64,000 nucleotides of DNA, taken from Alistipes putredinis DSM 17216. Lineage in GTDB: Bacteria > Bacteroidota > Bacteroidia > Bacteroidales > Rikenellaceae. Positions 6,667 through 15,074 of the stretch are shown piece by piece. Each line of letters opens with the position of its first letter. Positions within the stretch are counted from its first letter, which is position 1. The stretch is taken from positions 122,013 through 186,012 of the forward strand of contig NZ_DS499577.1 in NCBI RefSeq assembly GCF_000154465.1. Reading direction: 5' to 3'. Position numbers and translations under genes: made by a program. Under the pieces are notes generated by a model. That model was not told where the DNA came from. It saw only the letters and a list, made by a program, of their open reading frames with translations, and made no database searches.

Positions 6667-7071
6667 TCAACCGTTGATGAACAGATCCCAGCCGGCCATC
6701 ACGTCCGTCATGCAGGCATCAACGCCATTTTCTACGCGCGACATAGCTGCGACTATCGGGATCATCACATCGCGGTTGGTTGCCGTGATCCATCCGTTTT
6801 CCGGGACGCCGGACAATTCGGATACCGTACGGATATATGCATCCGTGTCGTTCTCGCTCGGGGGTGCCCAGCGTGAAATCATCTTCCGAATGGTGTCGAG
6901 CCCGTATTTTCGGCTGTAAGTGTTCAGGCATTTGAACATCGCGCGGTATCCCCACGCCATAGATTCGAACTGCTTGAATGCAGCGTCGCGGGAAGGTTCC
7001 ACCTCTCCCTTCCAATGGGTTCCATCCTTGCGGATATTCCCGGGATTGTTGTTACGAAGTCCTCTGGTCAT
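6667..7071 (-). CDS. Phage endolysin / lysozyme-like protein (structural protein P5 type)
   Basis: A 134-residue protein opening with TRGLRNNNPGNIRK, the N-terminal signature of the family often annotated as structural protein P5, which are lysozyme-like peptidoglycan hydrolases. Further conserved pieces are WAPPSENDTDAYI near residue 90 and the aromatic DAAFKQFESMAWGYRAM stretch. It should cleave peptidoglycan at the end of the lytic cycle. The start overlaps the holin stop by four bases, giving the usual holin-endolysin cassette. No signal peptide is visible, so release would depend on the holin. Confidence 0.8.
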   Translation of the reverse strand: MTRGLRNNNPGNIRKDGTHWKGEVEPSRDAAFKQFESMAWGYRAMFKCLNTYSRKYGLDTIRKMISRWAPPSENDTDAYIRTVSELSGVPENGWITATNRDVMIPIVAAMSRVENGVDACMTDVMAGWDLFING

Positions 7072-7589
7072 TTTTTTGTGCTGTTTAATATGTTTTCTAC
7101 ATCTTCAGGATTTACATTGAGTTTGCGGGCTATTTCTCCGGTCAATGCTTTTCGAAACAGACGTAAGAATGGAAAGTTCGGATTGATGATTAAAGCGTTG
7201 CCACAGCTCGACCATGCTTCTGCCAGGCAAATGGCAGAACCCAGGATCACGGTCGTAATCTTCGTTTCGATACCTCCTGTCGTAACGAATTTATCGATGA
7301 AAACGAATACTACGATCAGATTGAAGTAAACTGCCAGCTTGAATATCGTAGCCCGCAGGAGTTCTGACAGGATAAATTCTCCGCGCTTTCGAGCAACGCA
7401 TATTCCAAACAAAGCGTCGAAGGCTACGGCAATAAGCACCCCATAAAGTACGAGCTGGTACCCAGCGAAGAAATTCACGATGACGATCAATAGTCCTATA
7501 AGCCATCCTTGCACGGTCATAAGCGCTTCGGACAGCTTTGTAGCAATACCTTCCAACACCTTTTTCGTTTTATTAAATATTTTGTCCAT
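7068..7589 (-). CDS. Phage holin
   Basis: A 173-residue protein with an amphipathic start and about three to four membrane segments (around 28-45, 45-65, 80-103 and 110-130). This matches the phage_holin_4 type found beside endolysins in Bacteroidales phages. It should form the membrane lesion that triggers lysis. It is followed with a four-base overlap by the endolysin and preceded by the tail-tip gene, five bases away. Confidence 0.75.
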   Translation of the reverse strand: MDKIFNKTKKVLEGIATKLSEALMTVQGWLIGLLIVIVNFFAGYQLVLYGVLIAVAFDALFGICVARKRGEFILSELLRATIFKLAVYFNLIVVFVFIDKFVTTGGIETKITTVILGSAICLAEAWSSCGNALIINPNFPFLRLFRKALTGEIARKLNVNPEDVENILNSTKK

Positions 7590-7594
7590 AATTA

Positions 7595-10500
7595 TTATAT
7601 CTCGGTCCAGCCACCTGTTCTGCTGTTGGTCTTATAGACTTTCCCGTTTTGGATGCGTAACCCTCCATTTCCGATCCTGACCTCGAAAATATCTCCGGTG
7701 AAGATCGCATAGTTGCTGGATCCTTTCACGACGGCTACTCCGTTGGGAGCGATCAGGTTCTTGCGGACATCGGTCACGAAAGAAAAAGTAATAGCCTCGA
7801 CAGCTGCGGATGCCGCGTTTCCGAGTCCTCCGGGATAGGATGCTTCCACTGTTACTTTTATGTAGTAGTATGCCGGGGTCGTAAAACGATACCTAATGTT
7901 CTTGTTGATCTGTATCGATCCCGTGTCGTCATATGCGGAAGATTGCCGGAATATCGTGTCGGTAGTATCGGCTGTCCGGTTAATAATTTCGATCTTCACG
8001 CTTCCTCCGCCCCGGATCGTCCCCTTGACTTGTGCCGACATCTGCACCTCCGCTCCGCATTTGAATTGACTTGAGTTTCTGGAATCCGAGGCGAAAGGCT
8101 TCGTTTGAGAGGTTATGACCGCTATACTTTCCGTCGTTTGGCTCGACGGGACTTCGGAAGAGCCCAAAACCTGGCTTACGCTGTTTATGTTGTTAGTAGT
8201 GAGTATGATCTTGTTTCCGCTTGCGGTCGCATCGCTCACCTCTACGGAATTGTTTTTGACCTGCAGGATTCCGACGGTTCCTTTGGTTGCGTGTACTTCC
8301 CCGTCGGCGTGTACTCTGAACACGGCTTTTTTCCGGTTTGTGTAGTCGGCTCCCGACCAGAAGGGCACATCGTCTTCCTGCAAGCCGCTCACGCCGGCCG
8401 TCACGTCGCCTTCAGCATTTTTCAGCAACATCACATTGGTCATTATCAGACCGCCTTTCACCTCGGTACTTCCGTCTTCCATAGCCTTCTTGAGGTACTC
8501 TGTCGATTTGATGGATTCGTCTATCGCGTCGTCGATCAAGTCCGACATGTTGCTGCTTATTTCATAATAATCGGAGAATACTTTTCTGAACTCGGTGCCG
8601 GTTATCTCGGATGTCGTACTCATATCGGCCAGCAGGGGCGTGAGATAATCTTCGAGTGCCTGGAAATAGACCGTAAATGAATCCGTGGGGACATCATACT
8701 TTTCGGCATTCGCCATGATGCTCCAGTATTCGTTCTGTATGCGTACCCATTCGTTGGCCACCTGTTGTTTATCGGAGGGTGTCAGGCTCGAATCCGAGGC
8801 AATGTAGTCCACATCCAACTTCACCTGTTCGATCTGCGCCTGCACATCCTCTTCGGCCGTGATATACCCCGTGGGGGCCTTGTTGCCTTCCGTAAGCTGA
8901 ATGTCGTAGAGATACATGGAAACACCTTTGCCGACATACATGTATATCTTCTGTACCACACGCGAAGCATCGATGGTGTGGACCACTTCATATACTCCTT
9001 CCGTTCCCGCCGGAGGAGCGGAAAGCACTTCTTTGGTGCCGTCTTCGTATACGATACGGAACGTAATTTCGGCACCCTGCTTGATTCGGGCTTTGAAGAC
9101 GTACGGAGTATTCGGCTTGTATTTTATCTGGCCGCCGAAACAGTCGGGGACCGTCGAAACCTGGGAGGCGTTGGTTGCGGCAAGCCCGGCTTGTATAAGT
9201 TTGCTCCAATTGACATACAAATATGCTCCGTCCGCGTCCGCCCCCGAAGTTACGACATCCGTAACGCCCTCTTTGACACTGTTCCATTCCCGGATAAATT
9301 GTTTAGCGATATAGTTGCGGGCGCCGAACTGAAGATTCGCAATCTCGTCTTTGGCTTCGTTGGCTGCCGTATCATCGGTGTATTTGGATGCTTTGTCCCA
9401 ATCCGAGCTCTCGAAATTGCCCGTTGCACGGGATTCGATACAGCGCATGATGTCACCACCTTCGCCCTGCGTCCAGATGTCACCCACATCGTAAGGTGTA
9501 GTCGGTGTTACGACGAATACACGACGTTTGGCATCAGCCGTGTCCTGCGCCCGCGCCGCCTCTTGCAGGGCCTTTACCGCATCGCTGTCGGCGATCGGCG
9601 TCCATTTATAGGTTCCGTCCTCTTCTTTTACCCACCGCCACGATTTGCCCGCATCGGGGTTCGTCGTCTCGTCGCTCGATATGGTGAAGTGAATCTGCGG
9701 GTATTCCGCCGGAGTGATTTTGGCATTATCGGTTTTGCGGATGACAAAAGCTATGTAGGGATTGTCGCTTCCGACGGTATAGCTCTGGCTCCATACGTAA
9801 CTTGCTATAACCGCTCCGGATGACGCTATCGGATTGTAACCCATCGTATAGCCTTCACCCACCGACAATACGGCGCCTTTGGGTATTCCTCCGACCGGAG
9901 TTTTGAGCCGGATGCGGGTGCTGTCGGCGATTTTGATCTGATCCCAGGTCTTAATGCCGTCGATATAGGGTGCAACGATGCTTCCCTGCTCCCAACAGCC
10001 TGCGTCCGTCGGGTCGAAATTCGCGGGCAGCGTATTGGTGAACGTGTCGCCGATATGGTTTTCCTGCTCGCCGTCCGCTATCCATGTTTGGGCCGGTTCA
10101 TTGTAAAGCGAGGGGGTATAGGGATAGAACCAGTTTTCCACGACACCGTCCAGCCGTTTGTTGATCTCGGACAATTCGCCGGGCAGCGTGTTATCGATGT
10201 AATCCTTAGCCTGCTGAGCTTTGCGATCGGCGGAATTGGCAGTGGCCTGGGCTTCGGTGGCCGTCTGATCGATCTGTTCGATGTCGAACTCCTTCTGGAA
10301 CTGTCCCGTCGCGGGGTCGTAGAGCTTGCCTTGCTTCCAGCCTGCCTCCGGGGTGAATGCCACGCCGACGCCGTTGTCGCCGACAAGCCGGAACAGCTTG
10401 CTCCGGGTGTCCAGCAGCGCCTTCTTGTCCAGGCTGCTGATCATACCTTGCAGGTAGATATTATCCAGATAGGCCGAATAGCCCGACATTTGGATCCCGA

Positions 10501-12895
10501 AGACGGAGAGGTTCGTAAGGTCACCGAACTGTGCGGCGATATTCTCGGCCGTAAACTCCCAGTCGCTGACATTGCGGAGATAACGCTGGTAGGTGCGCGT
10601 CGAGTAGCGCGAGCTCTGCCGGGCGGGATTCGTGAACGATCCGTAGGCTACGAAGGTCATCGATTCCATCGGATCGATCTGCTTGGTAAAGGTGGCCGAC
10701 AGGGGGCGCAGCTCGTAGCGGAACCGCTCGTTGCGGTCGCCCAGGACCTCCGTGATACGGAAATAGACCGTTGCGAAGCCTGCGAAAGAGAAGTTGCCCC
10801 GGCCGTCGTCGGAATCTGCCGTCGCATTGTTCGACGGGTCGAAGTCGTGGAAGATACCCATGCAGATATCCCCGACAGCTACGGCGCCGATCTCTCCCTC
10901 TTCGAGTTTGAGCGTTACGAGCTTCTGCTCCTTGTCCACGCTCTCGATCACCCCGGCGCCCGGAGCGCTCCAGTCGTCCCCGACGCTGATGCCCACACGG
11001 TTGTACCGAAGCTCCGGAACCTCCAGAAAACGACGGATGAAGAGGCTCTCCAACTCGCCGGCGCCTTTTTCACTTATAAACCCGCCCACTCCGGTAATAC
11101 CGGAGGCATATGATGGTCCAAATTGTGCCCCTGCGTTGAAAGTCATTCTACCTTTGAACGTATCGGGTGCCTGCTTGTTGGCAAACTCCCATATTGCCCT
11201 TCGTGCAGAATAAGCATTTGTATCGGTCGGGAAAGTATTATCGTATCGGGTGATTAGATATATAGCCGCTCCATTCTCCGCAATGCCTATACGTTGGGAA
11301 TAGAGCGATGCTTTCACGTCCGATTCAATACTGCCCAGGCGGGAATAAGGAGTATTGTCGCCTATCGTATAGGTTGCGATGTACTCGTTGTATAGTTTTT
11401 TTTCATAACCTTGAATCCGGGAAAGACGACCGTCTATACCGAATTGAGGACCCATTAATCGTACAGCCTGTCCTGCTTCGTAGTTTTTTTCGTTGTGTGT
11501 ACAATACACGGGATTCGTTTCACAGTCATAGACTGTCGTGTCGCTGCTATGTTTGGCAGCATAGGAAGTGCCGACCTCAAGAAGTTCTTGTTCTGCTTCG
11601 TCTATGCGTTGCTGGGGGAGTTTGACGCCTGTGAGTACGAAAGTGTCAGGCCCTCGGTCATCATCTTTTCCACGAGGACGCATGTTTTCATTCGGTATAA
11701 TCTGCTGACTTTCGCCGGACGTTTCGACTTGGGCGATGATTTCAAATTTCTTGTTGAATCCGTCTTCGGGTTTCCAGGTCGCGGGGTCGATATTGTCGCC
11801 ATTGTCGTCGATAAGGGCGAGTTCGAAATCCCAGCCGATCAAATCGCCGCTCGTAAAATGTGCCCCCAGCGTTTCTCCTTCGATTACGTCTGAAGGTAGA
11901 AATGGCGTGTCGTTGCATACCATGACGTATGCCTTGTCGGTCTGCCCTTCAATGATTGTCCGATCGATAGTTTCTACCGAAGTGACGGTTTCCGTGTTCT
12001 TCGGGTAGATGTCGTCGAAAAACACTACGACTTCCTTGATTTCGTTTTTTGTAAGTCCGGGACGTGCGTCTATGTATTGCTGCCCATCCGGAAGCCGTAA
12101 CCGGACTTCGGAAACGTGGTTCGTTACGCCGCCCTGTTCGGATTGTCCGTATTCTTTCGTCAGGTTGCGCGTGGAGCCGAATACATAGAAACGGGTCCCG
12201 TATTCGGAATCGTCCCCTTTCTTGGCCGGGATGCTTTTGACGACTTCTCCGCGTTTGAATGTTTCCGGCGTTCCGAAGTTCAGTTTTCCGAAATGCAGGG
12301 TTACGATACTGCCGTTCTCCTCGGTCCACCATTCGACATCGAAAGTCTCGGCAATGGATGATAAGGCATCCCAACAGGTATCGCCATTGAACGATACGAG
12401 CTTGTTGGTTTCCGGATGTTCGACATTTACACTTCCCATCTGCCAGTTGTTTCCTCCCAGTGCCTTGTTCATGTTGGCGACGATGAGCGCCCCGAAGGAT
12501 GCCAAGTCTGTCGTGTTGTGGAATACAGCTTCAGGATTATCGCCTCCCAGCCAGAAGCAGATGAAATTTTTCATGTGGTTTTGCTGCGCCTGGAACTGAA
12601 GCGTGTATTTGTAGCCGCCGGTTTTGTTGTCGAAATCCGGATAAACCTCCGACATGATTTCGAATTTGCGGCCTTTGTAGGTGATGTATGATCCGAGGGG
12701 GAAATCCAGCGGGGTAAGCAAACTAAAGGGGAGTTCGATGTAATAATCCCCCATAAGTGCGTATTTGATAATGGCACTCGTTGTTACGGGCGCATCGTAT
12801 ATCGCTTTACCGGAAGGTTGTATATTGTCATTTCGTCGATATATGTATCCTGTGCCATCACAGGGTCGATACAAAAGTGTGGGGTTTCGGCACAT
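7595..12895 (-). CDS. Very large phage tail-tip / host-interaction protein
   Basis: A 1766-codon frame. The N-terminal 300 residues (IYDAPVTTSAIIKYALMGDY, then PLGSYITYKGRKFEIMSE) look like the hub part of siphovirus tail-tip proteins. The centre (about 860-1000) has helical stalk sequence. The C-terminal third holds carbohydrate-binding-like strand domains and ends EVRIGNGGLRIQNGK. It should sit at the tail end and contact the host surface. The start is uncertain: the only upstream ATG (12893-12895) lies inside a predicted late promoter, the next in-frame ATG is 12754, and an in-frame ATA at 12823 is where the conserved part begins (see findings). Confidence 0.8.
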   Translation of the reverse strand: MCRNPTLLYRPCDGTGYIYRRNDNIQPSGKAIYDAPVTTSAIIKYALMGDYYIELPFSLLTPLDFPLGSYITYKGRKFEIMSEVYPDFDNKTGGYKYTLQFQAQQNHMKNFICFWLGGDNPEAVFHNTTDLASFGALIVANMNKALGGNNWQMGSVNVEHPETNKLVSFNGDTCWDALSSIAETFDVEWWTEENGSIVTLHFGKLNFGTPETFKRGEVVKSIPAKKGDDSEYGTRFYVFGSTRNLTKEYGQSEQGGVTNHVSEVRLRLPDGQQYIDARPGLTKNEIKEVVVFFDDIYPKNTETVTSVETIDRTIIEGQTDKAYVMVCNDTPFLPSDVIEGETLGAHFTSGDLIGWDFELALIDDNGDNIDPATWKPEDGFNKKFEIIAQVETSGESQQIIPNENMRPRGKDDDRGPDTFVLTGVKLPQQRIDEAEQELLEVGTSYAAKHSSDTTVYDCETNPVYCTHNEKNYEAGQAVRLMGPQFGIDGRLSRIQGYEKKLYNEYIATYTIGDNTPYSRLGSIESDVKASLYSQRIGIAENGAAIYLITRYDNTFPTDTNAYSARRAIWEFANKQAPDTFKGRMTFNAGAQFGPSYASGITGVGGFISEKGAGELESLFIRRFLEVPELRYNRVGISVGDDWSAPGAGVIESVDKEQKLVTLKLEEGEIGAVAVGDICMGIFHDFDPSNNATADSDDGRGNFSFAGFATVYFRITEVLGDRNERFRYELRPLSATFTKQIDPMESMTFVAYGSFTNPARQSSRYSTRTYQRYLRNVSDWEFTAENIAAQFGDLTNLSVFGIQMSGYSAYLDNIYLQGMISSLDKKALLDTRSKLFRLVGDNGVGVAFTPEAGWKQGKLYDPATGQFQKEFDIEQIDQTATEAQATANSADRKAQQAKDYIDNTLPGELSEINKRLDGVVENWFYPYTPSLYNEPAQTWIADGEQENHIGDTFTNTLPANFDPTDAGCWEQGSIVAPYIDGIKTWDQIKIADSTRIRLKTPVGGIPKGAVLSVGEGYTMGYNPIASSGAVIASYVWSQSYTVGSDNPYIAFVIRKTDNAKITPAEYPQIHFTISSDETTNPDAGKSWRWVKEEDGTYKWTPIADSDAVKALQEAARAQDTADAKRRVFVVTPTTPYDVGDIWTQGEGGDIMRCIESRATGNFESSDWDKASKYTDDTAANEAKDEIANLQFGARNYIAKQFIREWNSVKEGVTDVVTSGADADGAYLYVNWSKLIQAGLAATNASQVSTVPDCFGGQIKYKPNTPYVFKARIKQGAEITFRIVYEDGTKEVLSAPPAGTEGVYEVVHTIDASRVVQKIYMYVGKGVSMYLYDIQLTEGNKAPTGYITAEEDVQAQIEQVKLDVDYIASDSSLTPSDKQQVANEWVRIQNEYWSIMANAEKYDVPTDSFTVYFQALEDYLTPLLADMSTTSEITGTEFRKVFSDYYEISSNMSDLIDDAIDESIKSTEYLKKAMEDGSTEVKGGLIMTNVMLLKNAEGDVTAGVSGLQEDDVPFWSGADYTNRKKAVFRVHADGEVHATKGTVGILQVKNNSVEVSDATASGNKIILTTNNINSVSQVLGSSEVPSSQTTESIAVITSQTKPFASDSRNSSQFKCGAEVQMSAQVKGTIRGGGSVKIEIINRTADTTDTIFRQSSAYDDTGSIQINKNIRYRFTTPAYYYIKVTVEASYPGGLGNAASAAVEAITFSFVTDVRKNLIAPNGVAVVKGSSNYAIFTGDIFEVRIGNGGLRIQNGKVYKTNSRTGGWTEI

Positions 12896-12903
12896 TATGC
12901 AAG
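12849..12903 (-). promoter_or_regulatory. Late promoter with 5' hairpin, copy 1
   Basis: CTTG (12900-12903), 20-base spacer containing AATGTGCCGAA, CACTTTTG (12872-12879), seven bases, then the hairpin CCTGTG-ATGG-CACAGG (12849-12864). Same layout as the copies at 27222-27278 and 30851-30906. It restarts late transcription just after the cargo-gene terminator and overlaps the nominal start of the tail-tip frame. Confidence 0.7.
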
Positions 12904-12925
12904 TAATTTTAAGAAAAAATACAGA

Positions 12926-12955
12926 AAAACGCCCCGGTCTTTTGACCGGGGCAAG
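12926..12955 (-). terminator. Intrinsic terminator of the DUF3825-like gene
   Basis: A perfect 9-bp stem GCCCCGGTC/GACCGGGGC with a four-base loop, followed on the minus strand by GTTTTTC. It closes the cargo unit and isolates the tail-tip gene from upstream transcription. Confidence 0.85.
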
Positions 12956-12978
12956 AGGGGGTTGCTTCCATCCGTATT

Positions 12979-13773
12979 TTAAGGTTTAAGCCATGAACTT
13001 TGCGGCTTAACGATTAGACGAGCGTTGTTATATGCCATCTTCAATGTTAAGCATGTGCGCGCTGTATAGGTATTATTCCCTATTTTATGCGTGGCTAAAG
13101 CTAAATCCGGATTGGGTGATCCAGGGGTAAGGCATAAGGGCAACAGAAGTTGTATTTTCCCTTCGTAATACTGGGGGACAGCTATTTTGTAATTTGACCT
13201 TGCTTTTTTTTGGGCTTCATTAATCGCGCCAACGAGTCTTCTGCGCATTTCGTCTGAACTCAGCCCTTGCATGTGTGCAGGAAATCTGTCCATGTTGTCC
13301 GCAATGATATGGTCGATTTGAGGGACTACCCTGCATTGAGGATTGAAAATCAAATCCTCGGGTTTCTGGAAAAAATCAGCAATGTCCGGAATATTATCGC
13401 CGAATTTGCTAATTAGCTGAATATCGCTTTCCCTGACAAATGCCTTGAAAACATAAGGCGATAAACCTTTCTCGGCTACATCTGGCCTATTGTTGCGTTC
13501 AGCAAGAGCAAATATGCTTTCCAAATTTGCAGTTACAAGTCCAGTATTGAAACATGCAAAATTGTTATCAGAAGAAAAGGATATTTTATTTTCAGATTTA
13601 ATTTTGCGGAAAGTATGTTCGATATAACTTTTCAAAATGGAATATTTGGCTTGCGTAGCATCTGAGAAATCCCATGGTTCCGGATCTGCTATATTATTCG
13701 CAAGATATTCAATAGATGCGTCATAATTAGGGAACCAACAAAAGTCAAAAAGAGCCGAATGAAATTTTTTCAT
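12979..13773 (-). CDS. DUF3825-like cargo protein
   Basis: A 264-residue protein whose conserved pieces match what I recall of DUF3825: a start with FPNYDASIEYLAN, IADPEPWDF, FNTGL at about residue 75, ESIFALAERNNR, the DNMDRFP motif in the middle, and the end LTLKMAYNNARLIVKPQSSWL. The domain's function is not established to my knowledge. The gene is AT-rich, has its own promoter and terminator, and is inserted between distal tail and tail-tip genes, the signature of a moron expressed from the lysogen. It may alter host physiology or exclude other phages; that is speculation. Confidence 0.65.
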   Translation of the reverse strand: MKKFHSALFDFCWFPNYDASIEYLANNIADPEPWDFSDATQAKYSILKSYIEHTFRKIKSENKISFSSDNNFACFNTGLVTANLESIFALAERNNRPDVAEKGLSPYVFKAFVRESDIQLISKFGDNIPDIADFFQKPEDLIFNPQCRVVPQIDHIIADNMDRFPAHMQGLSSDEMRRRLVGAINEAQKKARSNYKIAVPQYYEGKIQLLLPLCLTPGSPNPDLALATHKIGNNTYTARTCLTLKMAYNNARLIVKPQSSWLKP

Positions 13774-13807
13774 AAACGTAAGTTTTTTATATTGTCAATA
13801 AATAAAA

Positions 13808-13835
13808 AGACCGCCATGTAATATTATGACGGTCT
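13808..13835 (-). terminator. Intrinsic terminator or leader attenuator
   Basis: On the minus strand AGACCGTCAT pairs with ATGGCGGTCT (one mismatch), followed by TTTTTATT. It lies between the predicted promoter (13906-13937) and the DUF3825-like start codon (13773), so it either ends late transcripts from the distal tail genes or attenuates the cargo gene. Confidence 0.7.
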
Positions 13836-13905
13836 TATTGTATCCTTTATGTTCGATATTCGTGGTTACGGATAGACCCGTACGTCTATATTTCATTATA
13901 TGATG

Positions 13906-13937
13906 CAAATATAATACACGTTTTTTCGAGGTGCAAA
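13906..13937 (-). promoter_or_regulatory. Promoter of the DUF3825-like cargo gene
   Basis: On the minus strand TTTG (13934-13937), 20-base spacer, TATATTTG (13906-13913), a full consensus match. A dyad GTGCAA (13931-13936) and TTGCAC (13957-13962) spans the -33 region and may be an operator. The rest of the 13774-14141 gap shows only the terminator-like hairpin at 13808-13835. Confidence 0.7.
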
Positions 13938-14141
13938 TTTTTTGCCAACTTTTTAGTTGCACTATGAAAACGTAGCCGAATACACGTTTATTGTCCTAAC
14001 GTATGGAAATGATAAAGAGCGAAATTCGTAAGATTGGAGAAGAACTGCAATTGATTTGATAAGGATGGGGAGGGGCTAACGCATCATTTTACGATGAATA
14101 GCAGAAGCGAGTAAAAGGCTGGGATAGATTCCCGTCCTTTC

Positions 14142-14570
14142 CTATTCGCGTGCTGCCCGATCTGCGGGGTTGGGTTCGTTAAATTTCACTGTTAATCTCG
14201 ATGCCAGGCGATCGGCTTCTATCATGTAGCTGCCTGAATCGCCGACGTAGGTCAAATGATACACTTCCGTTCCTAATGCCGGTATGGACAGGGAAATTTC
14301 TCCTTTTTGCAATAGAGCGATGAAATTTTTGTAATTGGTAAGGTGTTCTGTCGTAGTATTACCAAATATTGTGAAAGTTAATGTCAAATCCCGTGATGCC
14401 AACTTCGGTGTTTGAGGATAAATAACCTCTTTACCGTTTTTTGTCGGATCGTCATTCTCGACAAAACTTTTCAATGAAGAGGGGGATAGTATATTTCCCA
14501 GAAAATCGTCGCCCATCGCAATCCCTTTCGCGTAGGCGTCCGATCCGTTTATCAATAAATCTCCGATCAT
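14142..14570 (-). CDS. Distal tail protein, Dit-like
   Basis: A 142-residue protein starting MIGDLLINGSDAYAKGIAMG. It has the pattern of small distal tail proteins: an early Ile-Asn-Gly strand, SRDLTLTFTIFG in the middle and SRLTVKFNEPNP at the end. Its position, between the tape measure and the tail-tip protein, fits a Dit ring that joins tube to tip. It overlaps the upstream gene by four bases. Confidence 0.65.
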   Translation of the reverse strand: MIGDLLINGSDAYAKGIAMGDDFLGNILSPSSLKSFVENDDPTKNGKEVIYPQTPKLASRDLTLTFTIFGNTTTEHLTNYKNFIALLQKGEISLSIPALGTEVYHLTYVGDSGSYMIEADRLASRLTVKFNEPNPADRAARE

Positions 14571-14962
14571 TTTTTATCGTTTAAGGCTTTGGCTAAATAT
14601 AATTCTGCTGTATCTATGACATCATATCCTTTCGAACTCACGAAGGAGGCGTAGAACATTCCATCTCCGAAAATAATACCGGTCCCTGCTTTATTTTCTT
14701 CGTTCAGCAGTTTGTTTGTGGCTTCGGCAGCTCGCGGGTCAGGGTGGTTTTGATCTCCTATGAATCGTTTTTTCTCTTTCCCGTTATAAGTTACGACATA
14801 TCCGACCGCGCTCCGAAGGTTCCATGTATGATTTTGATAATCGGATTTTGCCTGTTGGAGAGCAACGGCCTGATGTGCTCGCTCGTCGAGGAATCCCACT
14901 ACTTCGGGTTCGATTCCTTTGATGAATGAGTCCAAATCGGCTATGTCTTTCTCTATTTTCAT
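14567..14962 (-). CDS. Small phage tail/neck-type protein
   Basis: A protein of 131 residues from the ATG at 14962; an ATG three codons upstream is also possible. It opens with a long helix (MKIEKDIADLDSFIKGIEPE) and continues VVGFLDERAHQAVALQQAKS, which resembles HK97 gp10-type proteins, but the position after the tape measure is unusual for that. A weak late-type promoter lies immediately upstream (14969-15000), suggesting separate expression from the head and tail-tube genes. Confidence 0.5.
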   Translation of the reverse strand: MKIEKDIADLDSFIKGIEPEVVGFLDERAHQAVALQQAKSDYQNHTWNLRSAVGYVVTYNGKEKKRFIGDQNHPDPRAAEATNKLLNEENKAGTGIIFGDGMFYASFVSSKGYDVIDTAELYLAKALNDKK

Positions 14963-14968
14963 ATAGTG

Positions 14969-15000
14969 CAAAATACACTATTATTGGCACATTGAACAAA
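14969..15000 (-). promoter_or_regulatory. Degenerate late promoter, copy 4
   Basis: On the minus strand TTTG (14997-15000), 20-base spacer with AATGTGCC at the same position as in copies 1-3, then GTATTTTG (14969-14976). The 5' hairpin is not convincing here. It would restart late transcription after the cargo island. Confidence 0.5.
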
Positions 15001-15015
15001 AATTTCTTTCAAAAT

Positions 15016-15046
15016 TTTGCGGGGGGGGGGGAATTTTGTACTTTTG
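15016..15046 (+). promoter_or_regulatory. Promoter with G11 tract in the spacer
   Basis: TTTG (15016-15019), a 19-base spacer, and TACTTTTG (15039-15046). Eleven of the spacer bases are a G run. Other promoters in the phage have 20-base spacers, so slippage by one base would move this promoter to or from the optimum. Confidence 0.7.
15021..15031. repeat. Homopolymeric G11 tract
   Basis: Eleven consecutive G bases between the -33 and -7 boxes of the 15075 gene. Runs of this length slip during replication; the count in the population may vary. Confidence 0.9.
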
Positions 15047-15074
15047 CAATATGTAATCAATAATTTATTGTGCT

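Noticed and set aside
13998..14058. 18-codon plus-strand frame in the gap after the DUF3825-like promoter
   Set aside because: Too short, without a promoter or conserved feature.
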